64,000 bases of DNA from Craspedostauros australis (Eukaryota > Bacillariophyta > Bacillariophyceae > Mastogloiales > Achnanthaceae). Position 1 is the first letter of the stretch. Each line of letters begins with the position of its first letter. Under the pieces are notes generated by a model, which did not search any database, was not told the origin of the DNA, and saw only the letters and a list, made by a program, of their open reading frames with translations. A program made the translations under genes and the position numbers. Of this stretch, positions 1-12,022 are shown one piece after another. The stretch spans positions 2,170,001 through 2,234,000 of the forward strand of contig JAMXDE010000003.1 of the NCBI GenBank assembly GCA_026770025.1, read 5' to 3'.

Positions 1-226
1 GAAGCCTTTCCGACGACCGTCAGACGTGGTCGCCGTAGATGATCTGCAGATGCACCAGAATACGATTGCTCTGGTCTACACTTCCTCTGCTTTCCAGTCT
101 CGCACATTGGTACTGGCACTGATGTTTTCGTTCGTATCCAAGAGTATCGCAAGTCTTCAAAAGTGTGGTGCGATGCAGATGTTGCATCACTTGCCACCCC
201 ACAGGGCTGCACGTTGCTGTGTTGCA
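1..226. other. flank left of the transposon, no gene seen
   Basis: Short stretch before the transposon target site. Only overlapping short open frames on both strands are present and none resembles a protein I know. It is best read as the pre-insertion sequence of the element that starts at 231. Confidence 0.5.
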
Positions 227-230
227 TTAT

Positions 231-395
231 GAGCCCGATCAGTGAGTCGACCTGCACTTTGTCATGGGACTCAATAACTTTTATCTAGTAGATCCAAACC
301 AAGCACATAGTAGTAATCCTTATAGTATTCTTACAATTAATTAACCGATCGATTTTTGTTGTATATCTTTTTTTAAGTTTTATGTACAGTCAAAG
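231..395 (+). repeat. left terminal inverted repeat of the transposon
   Basis: The outer 48 bp match the reverse complement of 6194-6241 exactly. After that the match is patchy, with shared islands such as TAATTAACCGAT and TTTAAGTTTTATG, and it fades near 395. Confidence 0.85.
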
Positions 396-889
396 ATATG
401 CTGAAGTCCTATGAGTCGACCCCATGAAATTCCTGGTTGTTTTTCAGAAGGTTCTATGCTGTTCCGAAGTATTTATCGCCGGGTGATCAGTCACGGACCT
501 GCTCCGGAAGGAGTCGTTCGTTTGGTACACGTTAAATACACGTTAGCATCTGCGACATGATCTCACATTTTGCTCGTCACAAAACACATCACACAAAACA
601 CATCACACATCCAAAATCATCGCCATCCCCTCACAATTTCGCAAATCATCGCCACTCTTTCGCTCCATCTCACAACTTCCCTCGCCAATGCCATGCGCAC
701 TCGCTGTTGTGGTCCATGCTTGTGCTCGCCCTGGTAGTGTTCGTGTAGTAGTAGTAGTTGTAGTTGTTGTCGTTGTTGCTGAATGATCGACCTTCCTTTG
801 AATGCTCTCCTTCCTCACTTCGTCTCAGACCAGTGCACACCATCACATCGAACTAGCAAATAACTACTCTCTCCAGCACCAATTCAACC

Positions 890-3800
890 ATGCTCCCCTC
901 TGCCGCTGCCAAGGCCCTCCCCAACGATGCTAACCCCTCCCCCAGTAAGAAACCGCGTTCTGCTCGCCTTGCATCTGCTCCTCCCTTCGATTCGAAGGGG
1001 TTCCTGCTGCCTACTGCAGAGCAACTGTTGCCTGACAAGCCGTCTGCTACATTGAGGAAGCCGAGCACCATCACGCAAGTGATCGATGTGAAGCCGATGC
1101 ATGCAGCAGATGGCAGCCTCGTCCCGAACAGTACACATGCGCATGCTCGCGAGCTGCACGTGTTCGTACACATCCACGATGGCAACGGAGGTGTCTACAA
1201 CAACTCCAACGTCAGGGTGCGCTCGGAAGGACGAGGTGTCGGCGATGGTACGTTGGTGAGCGTTATCGTGAACGCGCCACCCCCGCCTGCTGCAGCTGAT
1301 GTTGCACCACCTGTCGAGCCTGCCCCACTGGCGAGGCTCCCTCGTCGCTGCAATGCTGTTGTTGCTGGTGGCTATGCAGACACCTCCAACGACAGCGACA
1401 CCACCTACGAGGACAACGACAGGGGGAAACGAACGCGCGCCAGCAGGAACAGGAGAGGAGGTCAGTTTGGGCATGACCCGGAAGAGGGGGGAAATTGGAG
1501 GCGCCCTGCTGTGATTCGTGTGATGGAGGAGCTCACGGATCACTTCGATGTGAACGTGTTCAATTCCATGCCTCCCACAGGATTCGTGCTAGGTGGCAAT
1601 TGCGACAGGCGCACATGGTGGAATGCAACACGTGTGTGGGTCACTGTGGCAACTGCGCTCTGGGGTGTCTTGCTCCCTCAGGAGGCTCCGCCAACTCGCC
1701 AGATGCAACAGGTGGTGGCGTTTGTCCATGCTCGCGTGGACCTCCCGCCTCCTGCACTTGGTGCGAACCTGTACACCCTATGTGTGAGGGGAGAAAAGAC
1801 ACTTGCTAACGCTGCCAGAGCTGTGCTCGCTGCATCTACATCATTCACTAACAGCTCCGCAATCCTGTCTCGTCACGTGAAGACTCTTCCAGAGGAACAA
1901 CGCAATCGTGTCGAGCCCACGCGTGCCACTATTACTAGGAGTCAGCTAACAACATTGCGACGTGGGTTTGATATGTTTAGCCGTGGCGAGGTCATCCCAT
2001 CGCGAGTTCTCCAGTATCGCGTGCCTGCCTGTGACCTGTCTGGTGTGGTGTCCTTCCTCATGACAACAACAACATACAAGCCAGGGTTGAGTCACATGGT
2101 ACAGTATGGTGGAGTTGAATTCGAGAATGTCCCGGTGTTCGATCGTGGTAGCACCTCCATCAAACAACTATTGGACATGTACTCATCTACGACTAACAAT
2201 CCAGTGGGAAGGCCCGCGTTCATCCTCATGACAAACCTCCTCACACGCAAAAGCAAGATCAAGACGGGCCTTTCTTCCTTCGAGAGTTACTTCTGGATGG
2301 CAACACAGAAGCTCAAACAGGCAATTTCGCGCCTAGTGGACCTGCTGAAGGCTAAGTATGATGCCGATGGGGAGGGAAAAAACGATGCCAATGACGAGAG
2401 CGACAACGACGACGAGCCGGATGACGTCATTGCGCAGCATGTGCGCACTGCCGATTCTCTGTTGCATGCGCTCGAACTGCTTGTCGTGTTTGTCAAATGG
2501 GAATTCACCGCGTCGCACATGCAGCTTCGTTGTGACGACCCCATGCATTCGGCCGCGTTCGCGCTCACCACCAAAAAGGACAAGAAGAAGGCAACAACCA
2601 CATCAACCAACCAACGCAAAGCCCACACCAACAAGCACAAGTGCAAGAAGAACACCACCATCACAAATGACATTTCTCCCACCACCTCAAACAAACAACC
2701 ACGTAAAGTATGCAACAGATGTGGCGCAGCAATGCGATTTGTGGATGATCGTTTTGTCCCTTTTGTCACTATGCTTAAGGACAGCGAACTCACAGAACAC
2801 AAGGACGAGTTGCAGTCAATGCTTGTGGCAGCGCCGGGATTCGCTGATGAAATTGTTAACTACATGGCTCACAAAGTGCGTGCAAAGGTTCAATTCAGAC
2901 AAATCGACATTTATAAATCCACGACCAACAACAATGGCAAAAGAGCCTATGTGGTACTCGACCATAAGCAAAAAATTCTACCGACAGGCCAAGGCGAAGC
3001 CCAACAAGAATATTGGGGGAAGAAGGGAATGTCACTGCTTGGGGCGATGGTCATCACGTGTCACAATGATATTTTTACTTATCAGTTCATTGACATTGTG
3101 GTTGGTGGAAGACCGACACAAGACACTCTTCAAGTTGGTGGACTACTTGACATTGTGCAAAAAAAGGTCAAAGAAATTCTCCCATCCGTGACTGAAATCA
3201 TCCTACAGAGCAATAACGCTTGTTGCTTCGCCAGTCACGAGCACATCCCACTGATCACATCGGTACTCAACAAGAACCTTGCGACACGAAAAGCAGCCAA
3301 AATCATCGCGTGGATTTACACGGAGGCCCAAACCGGTAAGAGCATGCTGGACACCCACTTTGCGTTCATCACCCGTGTACTGCGAAAATACGTGCAAAGT
3401 GGCAAGGACATCAAGACCGCCCGCCAACTCTACGAAGCACTGAAAGCTGGTAGCATCGCGGGGACAACAACGGTATTGGTCAATGCACGAAACCTCCAAG
3501 GCCACATCACGACATTGCCAGGCGCACCAAAAAGACGATTCCGAGCGTCTGGACAACAGGTACGTCAGACTCATGAGGTGAAGTATGATGATGGCCAGGC
3601 GCGGCTGGTGGCTGCATCTGGCATCACGGAAGACGTCGTGGTGAAGACCACCGAATGGGATGGCTGGATCATCAATGAGGTGGGTGTCATCGAGGACCGA
3701 ACGTTCACGTCCGACAAGCCGGCAATTACGTCCGAATCATTCAGGAAGACGGACAAGACGCGAAAACTCGGTCGCACAGCGGCAGAGAGCAAGGGGCTGG

Positions 3801-4414
3801 TGTTCGGCAAAGCCCTCGAAGACGGACATGAACATCTTCCATGTGATCACACCACGGCGCTACAAGACCAAACCGCGGAAACACAACACCCACCACTCGC
3901 TGTGCCAGGCTGGGCTAGCAAAACCACGCGCAAACCAGCGAAACTACCAGACTACATCGCGACGAAATTGAAGGACATCAGTGAAGCGTCCGCGAAGGAC
4001 CCGAAAAACAGACCGTCCGAACACGAAGCACACGAGCAATTGATGGACGACAACAGGACCAAAACTGACTGGTACGTACAACTGCACGCAAACCCCATGC
4101 GCGTCAAAGCGTCGCTGTCGGCAGCGTACAACACCAAACAACGCAAGGAAAAGAAGGAGGCTGCCCTCATCAAGACGGAAACCACCACCAACCCAACAGG
4201 CAACACAACAGCAACAGCATCTGCAATTGTGGCGACCCACGATGCGCCAGCTGAAACACAGGAGGAACGAAGAGAGGAGGAGTTGCAGAGAGAAGAAGAG
4301 GAGCTGGATCATCAGATGTGGTGTGATGCTGACACACTGAAGGCCAACACAGAAAGTGAGGCTGTGTTGGATGATGGGACGGAAAATTGTGATGGGCACG
4401 TACTGCCGCGATAA
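890..4414 (+). CDS. DDE-type transposase-like protein, possibly inactive
   Basis: This 1174-residue frame is the only long one inside the inverted-repeat element, so it is most likely the transposase that would cut and rejoin the element ends in the nucleus. The N-terminal 200 residues are low-complexity and basic. A C/H-rich stretch at about 525-620 (RCDDPMH then CNRCG) could bind zinc. The putative catalytic core lies at about 685-830: VLDH (D691), a QSxNAxCF motif at 773-780, then TEAQTGKSMLDTHFA (E812, D821). The second acidic position, usually SDN in related transposases as I remember them, here reads SNN (N775), so catalysis may be lost. The frame is otherwise intact with no stops. The start is the first ATG after a CA-rich leader. 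Transposase nature is fairly sure from context; the family is not named. Confidence 0.7.
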   Translation: MLPSAAAKALPNDANPSPSKKPRSARLASAPPFDSKGFLLPTAEQLLPDKPSATLRKPSTITQVIDVKPMHAADGSLVPNSTHAHARELHVFVHIHDGNGGVYNNSNVRVRSEGRGVGDGTLVSVIVNAPPPPAAADVAPPVEPAPLARLPRRCNAVVAGGYADTSNDSDTTYEDNDRGKRTRASRNRRGGQFGHDPEEGGNWRRPAVIRVMEELTDHFDVNVFNSMPPTGFVLGGNCDRRTWWNATRVWVTVATALWGVLLPQEAPPTRQMQQVVAFVHARVDLPPPALGANLYTLCVRGEKTLANAARAVLAASTSFTNSSAILSRHVKTLPEEQRNRVEPTRATITRSQLTTLRRGFDMFSRGEVIPSRVLQYRVPACDLSGVVSFLMTTTTYKPGLSHMVQYGGVEFENVPVFDRGSTSIKQLLDMYSSTTNNPVGRPAFILMTNLLTRKSKIKTGLSSFESYFWMATQKLKQAISRLVDLLKAKYDADGEGKNDANDESDNDDEPDDVIAQHVRTADSLLHALELLVVFVKWEFTASHMQLRCDDPMHSAAFALTTKKDKKKATTTSTNQRKAHTNKHKCKKNTTITNDISPTTSNKQPRKVCNRCGAAMRFVDDRFVPFVTMLKDSELTEHKDELQSMLVAAPGFADEIVNYMAHKVRAKVQFRQIDIYKSTTNNNGKRAYVVLDHKQKILPTGQGEAQQEYWGKKGMSLLGAMVITCHNDIFTYQFIDIVVGGRPTQDTLQVGGLLDIVQKKVKEILPSVTEIILQSNNACCFASHEHIPLITSVLNKNLATRKAAKIIAWIYTEAQTGKSMLDTHFAFITRVLRKYVQSGKDIKTARQLYEALKAGSIAGTTTVLVNARNLQGHITTLPGAPKRRFRASGQQVRQTHEVKYDDGQARLVAASGITEDVVVKTTEWDGWIINEVGVIEDRTFTSDKPAITSESFRKTDKTRKLGRTAAESKGLVFGKALEDGHEHLPCDHTTALQDQTAETQHPPLAVPGWASKTTRKPAKLPDYIATKLKDISEASAKDPKNRPSEHEAHEQLMDDNRTKTDWYVQLHANPMRVKASLSAAYNTKQRKEKKEAALIKTETTTNPTGNTTATASAIVATHDAPAETQEERREEELQREEEELDHQMWCDADTLKANTESEAVLDDGTENCDGHVLPR

Positions 4415-6075
4415 CACTAGTTGTGGAGTTTTGTGGGTGGCAGACCATGCTACTACAACGAGTCTAGAGGCCATCCAAAAACCACCCAAATATCTGCTTG
4501 TCATGCTATATCTCAACAACACATCGTTTAAAATTAAATCTAAACATTGCATTCAGACGCCTGACTATCGTTTAATCATAATATCGAAGTTAAATTACAA
4601 TAGAAAATATTTTGGAAGTCATGTTGGTTTGCTGTGTTTGTGTGGTGGATTCGGAAAAAATGTTGATGCCACAATGTTGCCCTCCAATGAGCACACATGA
4701 TCATCATCATCATCCTTGTATTTCAGCAAACTGTGCATACCATTCGCTCTGCATACCCCCCAGCTATCGACTCCATGAAGGCTGGCCACAGACATTGGCT
4801 CTGCATGCAGCAATGCAGCCACACACTGAAACAGAGCAATTGCCAAAAAACGTGTTCAATCCGGATGTGGTATGGATACGGATCCATACCTCATCCATAC
4901 AATCCTGTCAGCCCCTCCAAGCGCTCCTCGTGCATTCCAACACTCCATGGTGACACGCGGATGCATCCAGAATGGGATGGGAGTGCCTGGCCGACGTGAT
5001 ACACCTCCACATGATGATGTGGTGGTGCATTTTTTGGTCTCATGAACAACAACCATTCTGCAGATATGGTCAGCTGCAGCCTCTTCCAGACAACTTGAGC
5101 GGAGCATACTTCGCGATGACCATCTTCAGCCAATGTCGCACCCATCTTGTATGGGTGGCTTGACGATTGAGGGGCGTCTTCCCATCGCCCCTCACCGCCA
5201 AAGCCACGCGACTGGTGCCAGGCGAGCCCCAACCAAAACTCCTCAAAACCACCTTTTCCTCCGCGCGGACACCTTCCCGGTGCTCCGCGAGCCTCAAACT
5301 TCGAAGGCGCCTTCTTCGTGCCCCTCTTGAGGCATCCTGCGCATCCATAGGCGCTGATATGGCCAGTGTGTGCCACACATAGGCCAAAACCAACGAGCCG
5401 ATTTGGAGCCAAATTGTTGATCGTATTTCTGGGGCCTACGACGGCCCCAAATCAACCCCTCTTCCTGCCTCCGTTCGTCCACCCACCAAACGTTGCGTGG
5501 AGGTGACGGCGATATGCTTGAATCTTGAATTGGCCGGCTGGTTGTTGCGGCGCCAAGCATACCGTTCGACGGCCATCGTGGTATTTTTTTGGTGTTTGCT
5601 CCACTTCCATGTCGGTGTGTCGAGTTTGCCACTCTCAACCGGCCTCACATGTTGGGGGATGTGGAGATTTACCTCCAATTGTACCGACTGTCCAAAAAGA
5701 CCACGACACAAAACACTCGAGGAGTACCAACTCCACTCAACCACTTCGCCACGACGAAGCAGACCTGATGATGTTGCGCATCGTCATATCATTGGTGTTT
5801 CATGACGAAGTATCCAATTTCGTGACGTCGATGACGGATTGGACAAGCACACGGTGTAAGTAACGTAAACGATAATACACCGCTTCCCCCAACATTCTAC
5901 AACTAGTGCTATCGTGGATGGACTGTTGGATGGTCTCATCCGAACACCTGAAAAAGAGACTAAACAATTCAAAATCGGAACAACCTTGCTGAAACGAAGA
6001 ACAGCAAAGGGTTAAATTGAATCGATGTAGTCGGAAGAAAAAGGCTGAGTCCCTAAAGCAGTCTAAAAATGCGCA
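4415..6075. other. 3' interior of the transposon, no gene recognised
   Basis: The stretch is AT-rich at 4500-4640 and GC-rich at 5160-5470. Several overlapping minus-strand frames of 80-170 codons (4891-5412, 5070-5393, 5294-5638, 5436-5744) compete with each other and show no domain. It could be a decayed passenger gene, a spliced gene I cannot resolve, or spacer. Confidence 0.4.
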
Positions 6076-6241
6076 CATTGACGGGTCCATAAAACTTAAA
6101 ATAGGATCTAACTTAAAAATCTATCGGTTAATTATTTATATGGAGATTACGAGGATTACGAATATGTGCTTTGTTTGGATATCGGAGACAAATGTTATTG
6201 AGTCCCATGACAAAGTGCAGGTCGACTCACTGATCGGGCTC
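6076..6241 (-). repeat. right terminal inverted repeat of the transposon
   Basis: This is the reverse complement of the left end. The outermost 48 bp are identical, and inner similarity reaches about 6076-6100, where the complement of TTTAAGTTTTATGG matches the left repeat at 373-384. Confidence 0.85.
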
Positions 6242-6245
6242 TTAT

Positions 6246-7230
6246 GCTCGCTGGCGTTCCTCAAGTGCGTTCTACTGTTCCACGTGGGCATTGTTGTGCG
6301 CAACGCATGCCGCGCATAAGTGTTGGTGTCTATTGTCACGGTCATGGAATACGCCACCAATATTGGGTCTTTTTCATTTATGTCAAAAAACTGGCATGCG
6401 TGGCCAGGAGCGAAGTGCTCTTTACGTCATTTTGTACCTGTCACTTATGGCATCGCCATCTCTTATTTCGATCACGATCGTTCATGTCAACATAGAGCAG
6501 GTCGTAGAATTTCACATTCCTTGATAGAAGAGAAACAACTTGTTGTATTCCTGCTTTATTGGCGTGCCAAACTGAATGTCGATTCATGTCGCACAGGTCA
6601 CCTCAGACACTTTCCCACCAAACCCATCGCTTCCAATCATCATGTTCTGCACACAAACACAACAGGCCCAGCCTTAGAATGCGTTTGTTTGTGGCGGAAG
6701 TGCGCGAATAGTTGGTTTGGTTCGCATGACTGCCCTGGTCATTTCGGAGAAGCGCCGCCAAGGAACCTGAGTGAATTGGAACCACGAATAGTCATGCGGT
6801 AGTTTGTTTCGAACCCGGGACGCTCCGCCTTTGGTGCTTCCTCCGGAGCCGAAAGCAATCGCCATCTCACCGTTTCAGCACCTCGCAAAGCTTGTCAGGT
6901 CCCTGATGCCGTTTCGGGTTCCATCTCCTCCTTGTTTTGTGCAATACGCATTACAAGCACCCCGTTGCATGGGATAGGCACAATTCTGCGGGCCTGATCG
7001 ACCTGTATCCCGGGATCGGCATCTACTGCGAGTAATATTTCGTCCTTCTCTATTCTCATAAAAAGCCAGAGAACGCGACTCCAAAGCCTTCTCTCACAAT
7101 TCTTCCCATCGGTTCTTCCACATACGAGCACCAACACTTCCAACTGGATCAACCAGCTGATCGACAATCCACCAACTCCAACACAAAAACAAAACAAAAC
7201 AAACAACCACTACCGCTTCTCTTGCCAAAG
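6246..7230. other. intergenic, presumed upstream region of the vWA-protein gene
   Basis: I see no gene. The last 60 bases before the ATG at 7231 are rich in CA and AAC (for example repeated ACAAAACAAAAC), as in the leaders of other genes in this window. A T-arm-like motif on the minus strand near 6809-6822 does not fold into a tRNA. Confidence 0.5.
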
Positions 7231-10200
7231 ATGAAGATCTCCGCTTCCATCGCCATGTGGGCGCTCTCCCTCGCCGGGACTGCGCTTGGTGATGACAGTG
7301 GCAACAGCAAGAGCTGCGAGTCCGTTCGAGTGCGTACGCACGGCTCCTGCGAGGGCCTGCTGGACTCCAACCCCATCCAGCTCGTGTCCAGCACCGCCAC
7401 CACGGCCACCATCAACGTCCGCCAAGTCCTCACGCAGCGCAAGCTCGACTGGATCGGCGTGCAGACCTGGGATGTCGACAACCCCGACGTGGCCTGCGCC
7501 GAGCACTACGGCGGAATCCCCCACGGCGTCAAGCTCATCGCCGAAGAAGATATTGTCTGCGATGCGGCAAAGAAGGTCGCGACCGTCGAGATCTTCGTCA
7601 TCGACAAGGACATCGTCGAATTCAAAGGTGACACCGCGCCCTTCGACAACACCTGCGATGATGACGATTACCCTCACCTGGCCAGCGCGTTCAAATCATG
7701 CGCCTTGACGTACGAAGTCCCATGTGGATGCTCCGACGATGAAGCCTTCGCCTCCGCTTCCGCATCTGCCTTCGCCGACGTCTCCACCGCCAACGTCGAA
7801 CAAAAGCGTCGTCTCGATGCAGCTTTGGGTACGTGAATCTTCGCTCCGCAACGGCCAACACCCCGCGACGCTCTGTTCTACTCTGTGTTACCGTTGCGCT
7901 CCGCCTTGCTTTGCTTCGCCGCGATTCGCACCAAGTCAAATCTAACACTTCGCAACACCCTCACTTTGCCATCGCCTCCTTTCCTCCGCCGACTTTCCAT
8001 GTCTAACCGCCCTCTTACGCGTGCATACAAACTACACACGTCTCTGTTGATATCATTCTCGACACACCGCAGGAGAGAAGCCATCGGACGAACCGAGCAT
8101 GGTACCAACCAACCACCCGACCAGGTCCCCCACCTCAGCTCCCACTGCCAGTTTCAACCCAACCACGACCGCCATGCCGGCTGCTCCAGGCGGACCCGGC
8201 TGCGCCGGGCTCGTGAGTCTCCCAGCAGACTTCGTATCCCCAATGCCCTTTTGCTACGATTCCCCCGGCGGCCGTGGTGGCCGTGGCATCCGCCCCATCC
8301 CCGACCACACTTGTTACGCCATGGATCAATCCGACAACTGCGGTGTCATGGACTTCGTCATCCAGGGCCTCTCCACGGACGACTTCTACCGTTGCAGCGA
8401 TGTGTGGCTCTGGTTCACAAACTGCGTCGCGTCCTACGGCTGCACCTTCTTGCCTAGCTACGCCAAGTTCCACTACGGCAAGCCAAACCGCAAGATCATC
8501 GACAGATCGTATGCCGATCCGCCCCAGTACGAGTTCTTCGTTAACGGCAACGGCGTGACAGGAAAGTTCCGCTGGATGTGCCCAGACTTGGCAAGTGCCA
8601 AGGGTATGAAGCACTTTGCCGACGCTGTCTACAGACAAGGATATCCCGGAAGCGCCGACGGAAAGAGCACCCTCTTCCAGACACCGGTTGGAACATGCGA
8701 GAGCGAGGCCCCATCCCAGAGCTTGGTTCCCTCGACGAGCGCAGCACCAACTCCCACACCCTCCATCTCCTGTAAGGACGAGCTCGGTCTCTTCTACCCT
8801 ATGGCCAAGAAGATGAGCGCGTTCCGTCAAGGATTCGGCGCCCCAGATGGCAGTCGATGGACCACCATCGTCACGCCAGACTGCGAGTACCAGATCCTCG
8901 ACCAGAGCACCGGCAAGATCGAGACGTTCGACTTGCCACTCCAGCAGGTGAAGGGTCTCTCCGATATCTTCAAGGGAACGCTCATCGACAACGGTGCCGA
9001 GCCTGACCACATGCACCCGCTCTCGATCAACTACATGTCGAAGCCAAACCTTGGTGACGGCAAGTACTACAGCCAAATCGATGTGAGCCTCGCTGTCAAG
9101 ACCGCTCCGTTGCGATTCCAATTCGACACCTCCCAGGCGCGCGACGGATTCCACGGTAAGCTCCACCAGCTGTACAAGCACCGCGGCCGCTTCTGGCAGA
9201 CCGTCGATGCCACGAACCGTTGTGGCCGCAGCCCATTGTGCTTTGACAAAAAGCCAGCATCCACATGCTATGTCGACTTCGAAAGCCAGAACTGCGCCGA
9301 GTATGACTTCGTCATCGCCGACCACACAGGAGAGATCTACCGCAGCGCCGACCCCTGGGAGTTCTTCAACGCCTGCCTGGACACCATCCCATACTGCCGC
9401 ATCCACGACAACTCTCGATGGAACCACGGCGTGCCCATCCCTGGATCGACGGTATTCGGCCGCGCCTTCTGGACGTGGCCGGATGTCCCGAAGACGTCCT
9501 CCGTTCTGGGGAGGGGCGGAATGACCAGTCAGAACCGATACGTCTGCTTCGACTGGGAAGGTGGAAACGCCTTCGAGGTCTTCCTCAAAGAGATGATTTC
9601 CTCCGGTTCGTTGGCACGGGAGCCAGCCCAATGCACGGAATCCCCCACTCTCGCACCGACGGCGTGCACCGACGGATTCTTAACCCAGGCACCGCTCAAC
9701 ATCGCCCTCACTATCGACATCTCGTACAGTACCTACAACATCACCTTCGACGGCGAGGTCGGAGATCAGAACGAAGATGGAAAGCCAAACACCATCCTCG
9801 ACGCCGAGATTGCCGCCGTCCACAAGCTGCTCACCGCCATCCAGAACACTGAAGGCCTCAACAACGGAAACGTCCAGATCGGCGTGATCGTCTTCGAATC
9901 ATCCGCCACCTACAAGGGATCCTACATGCCACTCGGTCAATACAACCCACTGGGTTCCGATGGCTTCGTCAACGAAGTCCTCCTCTCCGACCTCAGGAGC
10001 ATCAAGACTGAGACGTACGAGTACTACGCCGCCTTGAACAACATCGGATACACCAACTTCGACGATGCTTTGGATAAGACCATCACATTCTTCGAGGAAC
10101 GCAGCGAAGCGCTGGGAGAAGACTACGCGGACTGGACCAACCTCATGGTCTTCCTTTCCGATGGTGTCCCAACAGTCCGCGGAGATGGTGATAACGAGCA

Positions 10201-12022
10201 GCCATGCTTCCGCAACGAGACTTGCTCCCACGGATCCATGCCACAAAACACTCCTGATGATCAGTTCACGCCACTCTGGGAGCGTGGCCAGCTCTCCTAC
10301 TGCACCAGCGGCGATCCAAACTGCATCAATGACAAGTACAGGGACTGCGTGCTCGGCCTCGCTTGCTCCAACGCGCCGCAGACCATGGTCTTCGACAGCG
10401 AGCTGGCGCGCCTGGACGAGCTCAACGTGATAAGGCTTGCGATCGGAGTTGGGTCCGAGAGTGATGTGTCGCAAGATTCCGCCTTGAGCATCATCGACAG
10501 CAACCCATTCAAGGACGTCCACAATCTGCTCCCACGCCAGGTGCACAGCGCCGATGACCTTGCTATCGCCCTTCGCAACCTTTGCTTCGAGAACACAGCC
10601 AACCCCACCAATCTGGCCTCCGAGGCGCCCACCGCTGTCCCAACCGCCGTTCCCACATCCCTTCCAACCGACGAGCCAACCAGCGCTCCCACCAAGCTTG
10701 CCAGCGCGTCTCCGTCAAATGCGCCCACCGAGACTCCCACTGTGGACGTCTGCGAATACCAAGTGATCGACTTCACCGAAACTGCCACCGGTGAACCCAC
10801 CGGTGACGGCAGCGTCACACCCAATAGCTGGGATGTGTACGGCTTGCGCATCATCACCAACTCCGCAACCGGTGTCAGCGAGGCTCGGTACTACGACACC
10901 AAAGACGAAGCTGCCGGAAAGGGTATCATCATCCAGAAGGACGGCTCCCGCGACCCCACCATGGACCCAGACGGAGGTGAGATCGTGCTCACCCTCGGCA
11001 TGGTTCATGAGAAGAACATGAAGCTCACCATCTTCGGCGCCACCGATGGTTACTCCATCTCCGCGTTGCTTCCACCAACTTCAGAAGGGCCGGGCGAAAA
11101 GACGACGAACTACCACGAAGGGTCCGCCGGTGTTGATGAAGTCGCTGTGGATGTTGGCGGGATATACCAAATCGTGGTGAGCCTGGGCGGTCCAGGAGTG
11201 CTCAGCGAGATCAAGCTTTGCCGCAATCCCAACTCCACCCCAGCGCCCATCGGTCTTGCAAGCCACGGCTCCACTGATGCCCCCACCCAGGGTCCGCAGC
11301 CCCAAACCCAAAACTTCCTCGGCGAACCAAGCGGCAGTGACGACAAGTGCCCACCAAGCGTCAAGCTCATCAGCAGCATGGGATCTACCCGCTTCACCAG
11401 TATGCCGATCCAGATTTCCGAATACAACGGATCCTCTGTGAAATTCTCGGCTCGGCAAACGGTACGAGCCACAGCTGCCGAGTTCTACACCAGCTACAGC
11501 CCGGACGCCTTTGACACTGAGTGCGCGCTTATTGAGAACGCCCCACAGTATGTGGGTGACACCTACGAGGCCTTCTGCATCGGCTTGGCGAAGGTCGCGA
11601 TCGTTGACGTGTTGGTGTCCGATCCTGGTCTCAACGCCGAGCTTGACACTGCCACCGTCCCCATTTGCTGCCACGCACCCGATGGTGTGGCTAAGCCAAC
11701 GGTGCGGTATACCTTCGAGCTCAGGTGCGAGGACCCTTGCCCATCTGACGGTTCTTCTGGGGCCGAGCGCAAGCTCGCAGAAAGCAACGGTGAGACTGCG
11801 AAGGGTGCTGATGCACCTGATGCCAGCTTCTACTGCAAGCCAATGGAATTCCCATGTGGCGACAACCCCGACATGGTCCAGGTTTGCCACTACTCCTCCA
11901 AGCATGGATACAGCACCTACTGCATCCATGCCAGCGAGTCCGACGTGGTCTCCTACATGCCAAAAGATTCTTGCGGCAAGTGCCCCGACGAAATTCTGTC
12001 CGCACAGACCGCGACTGCATAA
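7231..12022 (+). CDS. secreted modular protein with a von Willebrand factor A domain and PT-rich linkers
   Basis: Two exons, 7231-7828 and 8073-12022, joined across a 244-bp GTACGT...CAG intron in phase 1, give 1515 residues. The join reads ALGEKPSDEPSMVPT and runs straight into a PT linker, which supports it. The start is MKISASIAMWALSLAG, a clear signal peptide; a TTG nine bases earlier is not needed. Modules in order: a Cys-containing domain (about 25-195), a PT linker, a Cys-rich module with CYAMDQSDNC at 280, a related module with CYVDFESQNC at 598, a vWA domain from about 740 to 985 with the metal-site motif DISYS (D748), a second PT linker (about 1045-1090), a domain around 1095-1265, and a C-terminal domain resembling the N-terminal one. 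It is probably an extracellular or cell-surface adhesion protein. The exact role is unknown. Confidence 0.85.

Larger units (their letters stand above)
227..6245. mobile_element. cut-and-paste DNA transposon with long terminal inverted repeats
   Basis: The left end at 231 and the right end at 6241 are inverted copies of each other. The first 48 bp, beginning GAGCCCGATCAGTGAG, are identical, and similarity continues with mismatches to about 165 bp. TTAT lies directly outside both ends (227-230 and 6242-6245), which fits a 4-bp target duplication; a 3-bp TTA duplication is the alternative. Inside is one long open frame (890-4414) with transposase-like features and a 3' part without a recognisable gene. 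Near-perfect outer ends suggest recent insertion. The superfamily is not assigned: the target length does not match Tc1/mariner (TA) or hAT (8 bp). Confidence 0.85.

Noticed and set aside
4891..5744. Minus-strand frames inside the transposon as a second element gene
   Set aside because: Several frames compete, none has a recognisable domain or a good start context. It is kept only as unexplained interior.
6795..6870. tRNA-like T-arm sequence (minus strand), with similar motifs near 33676-33690 and 36822-36836
   Set aside because: GGTTCGAAA-type loops are present, but the T stems do not pair, acceptor stems match at only a few positions, and no anticodon arm forms.
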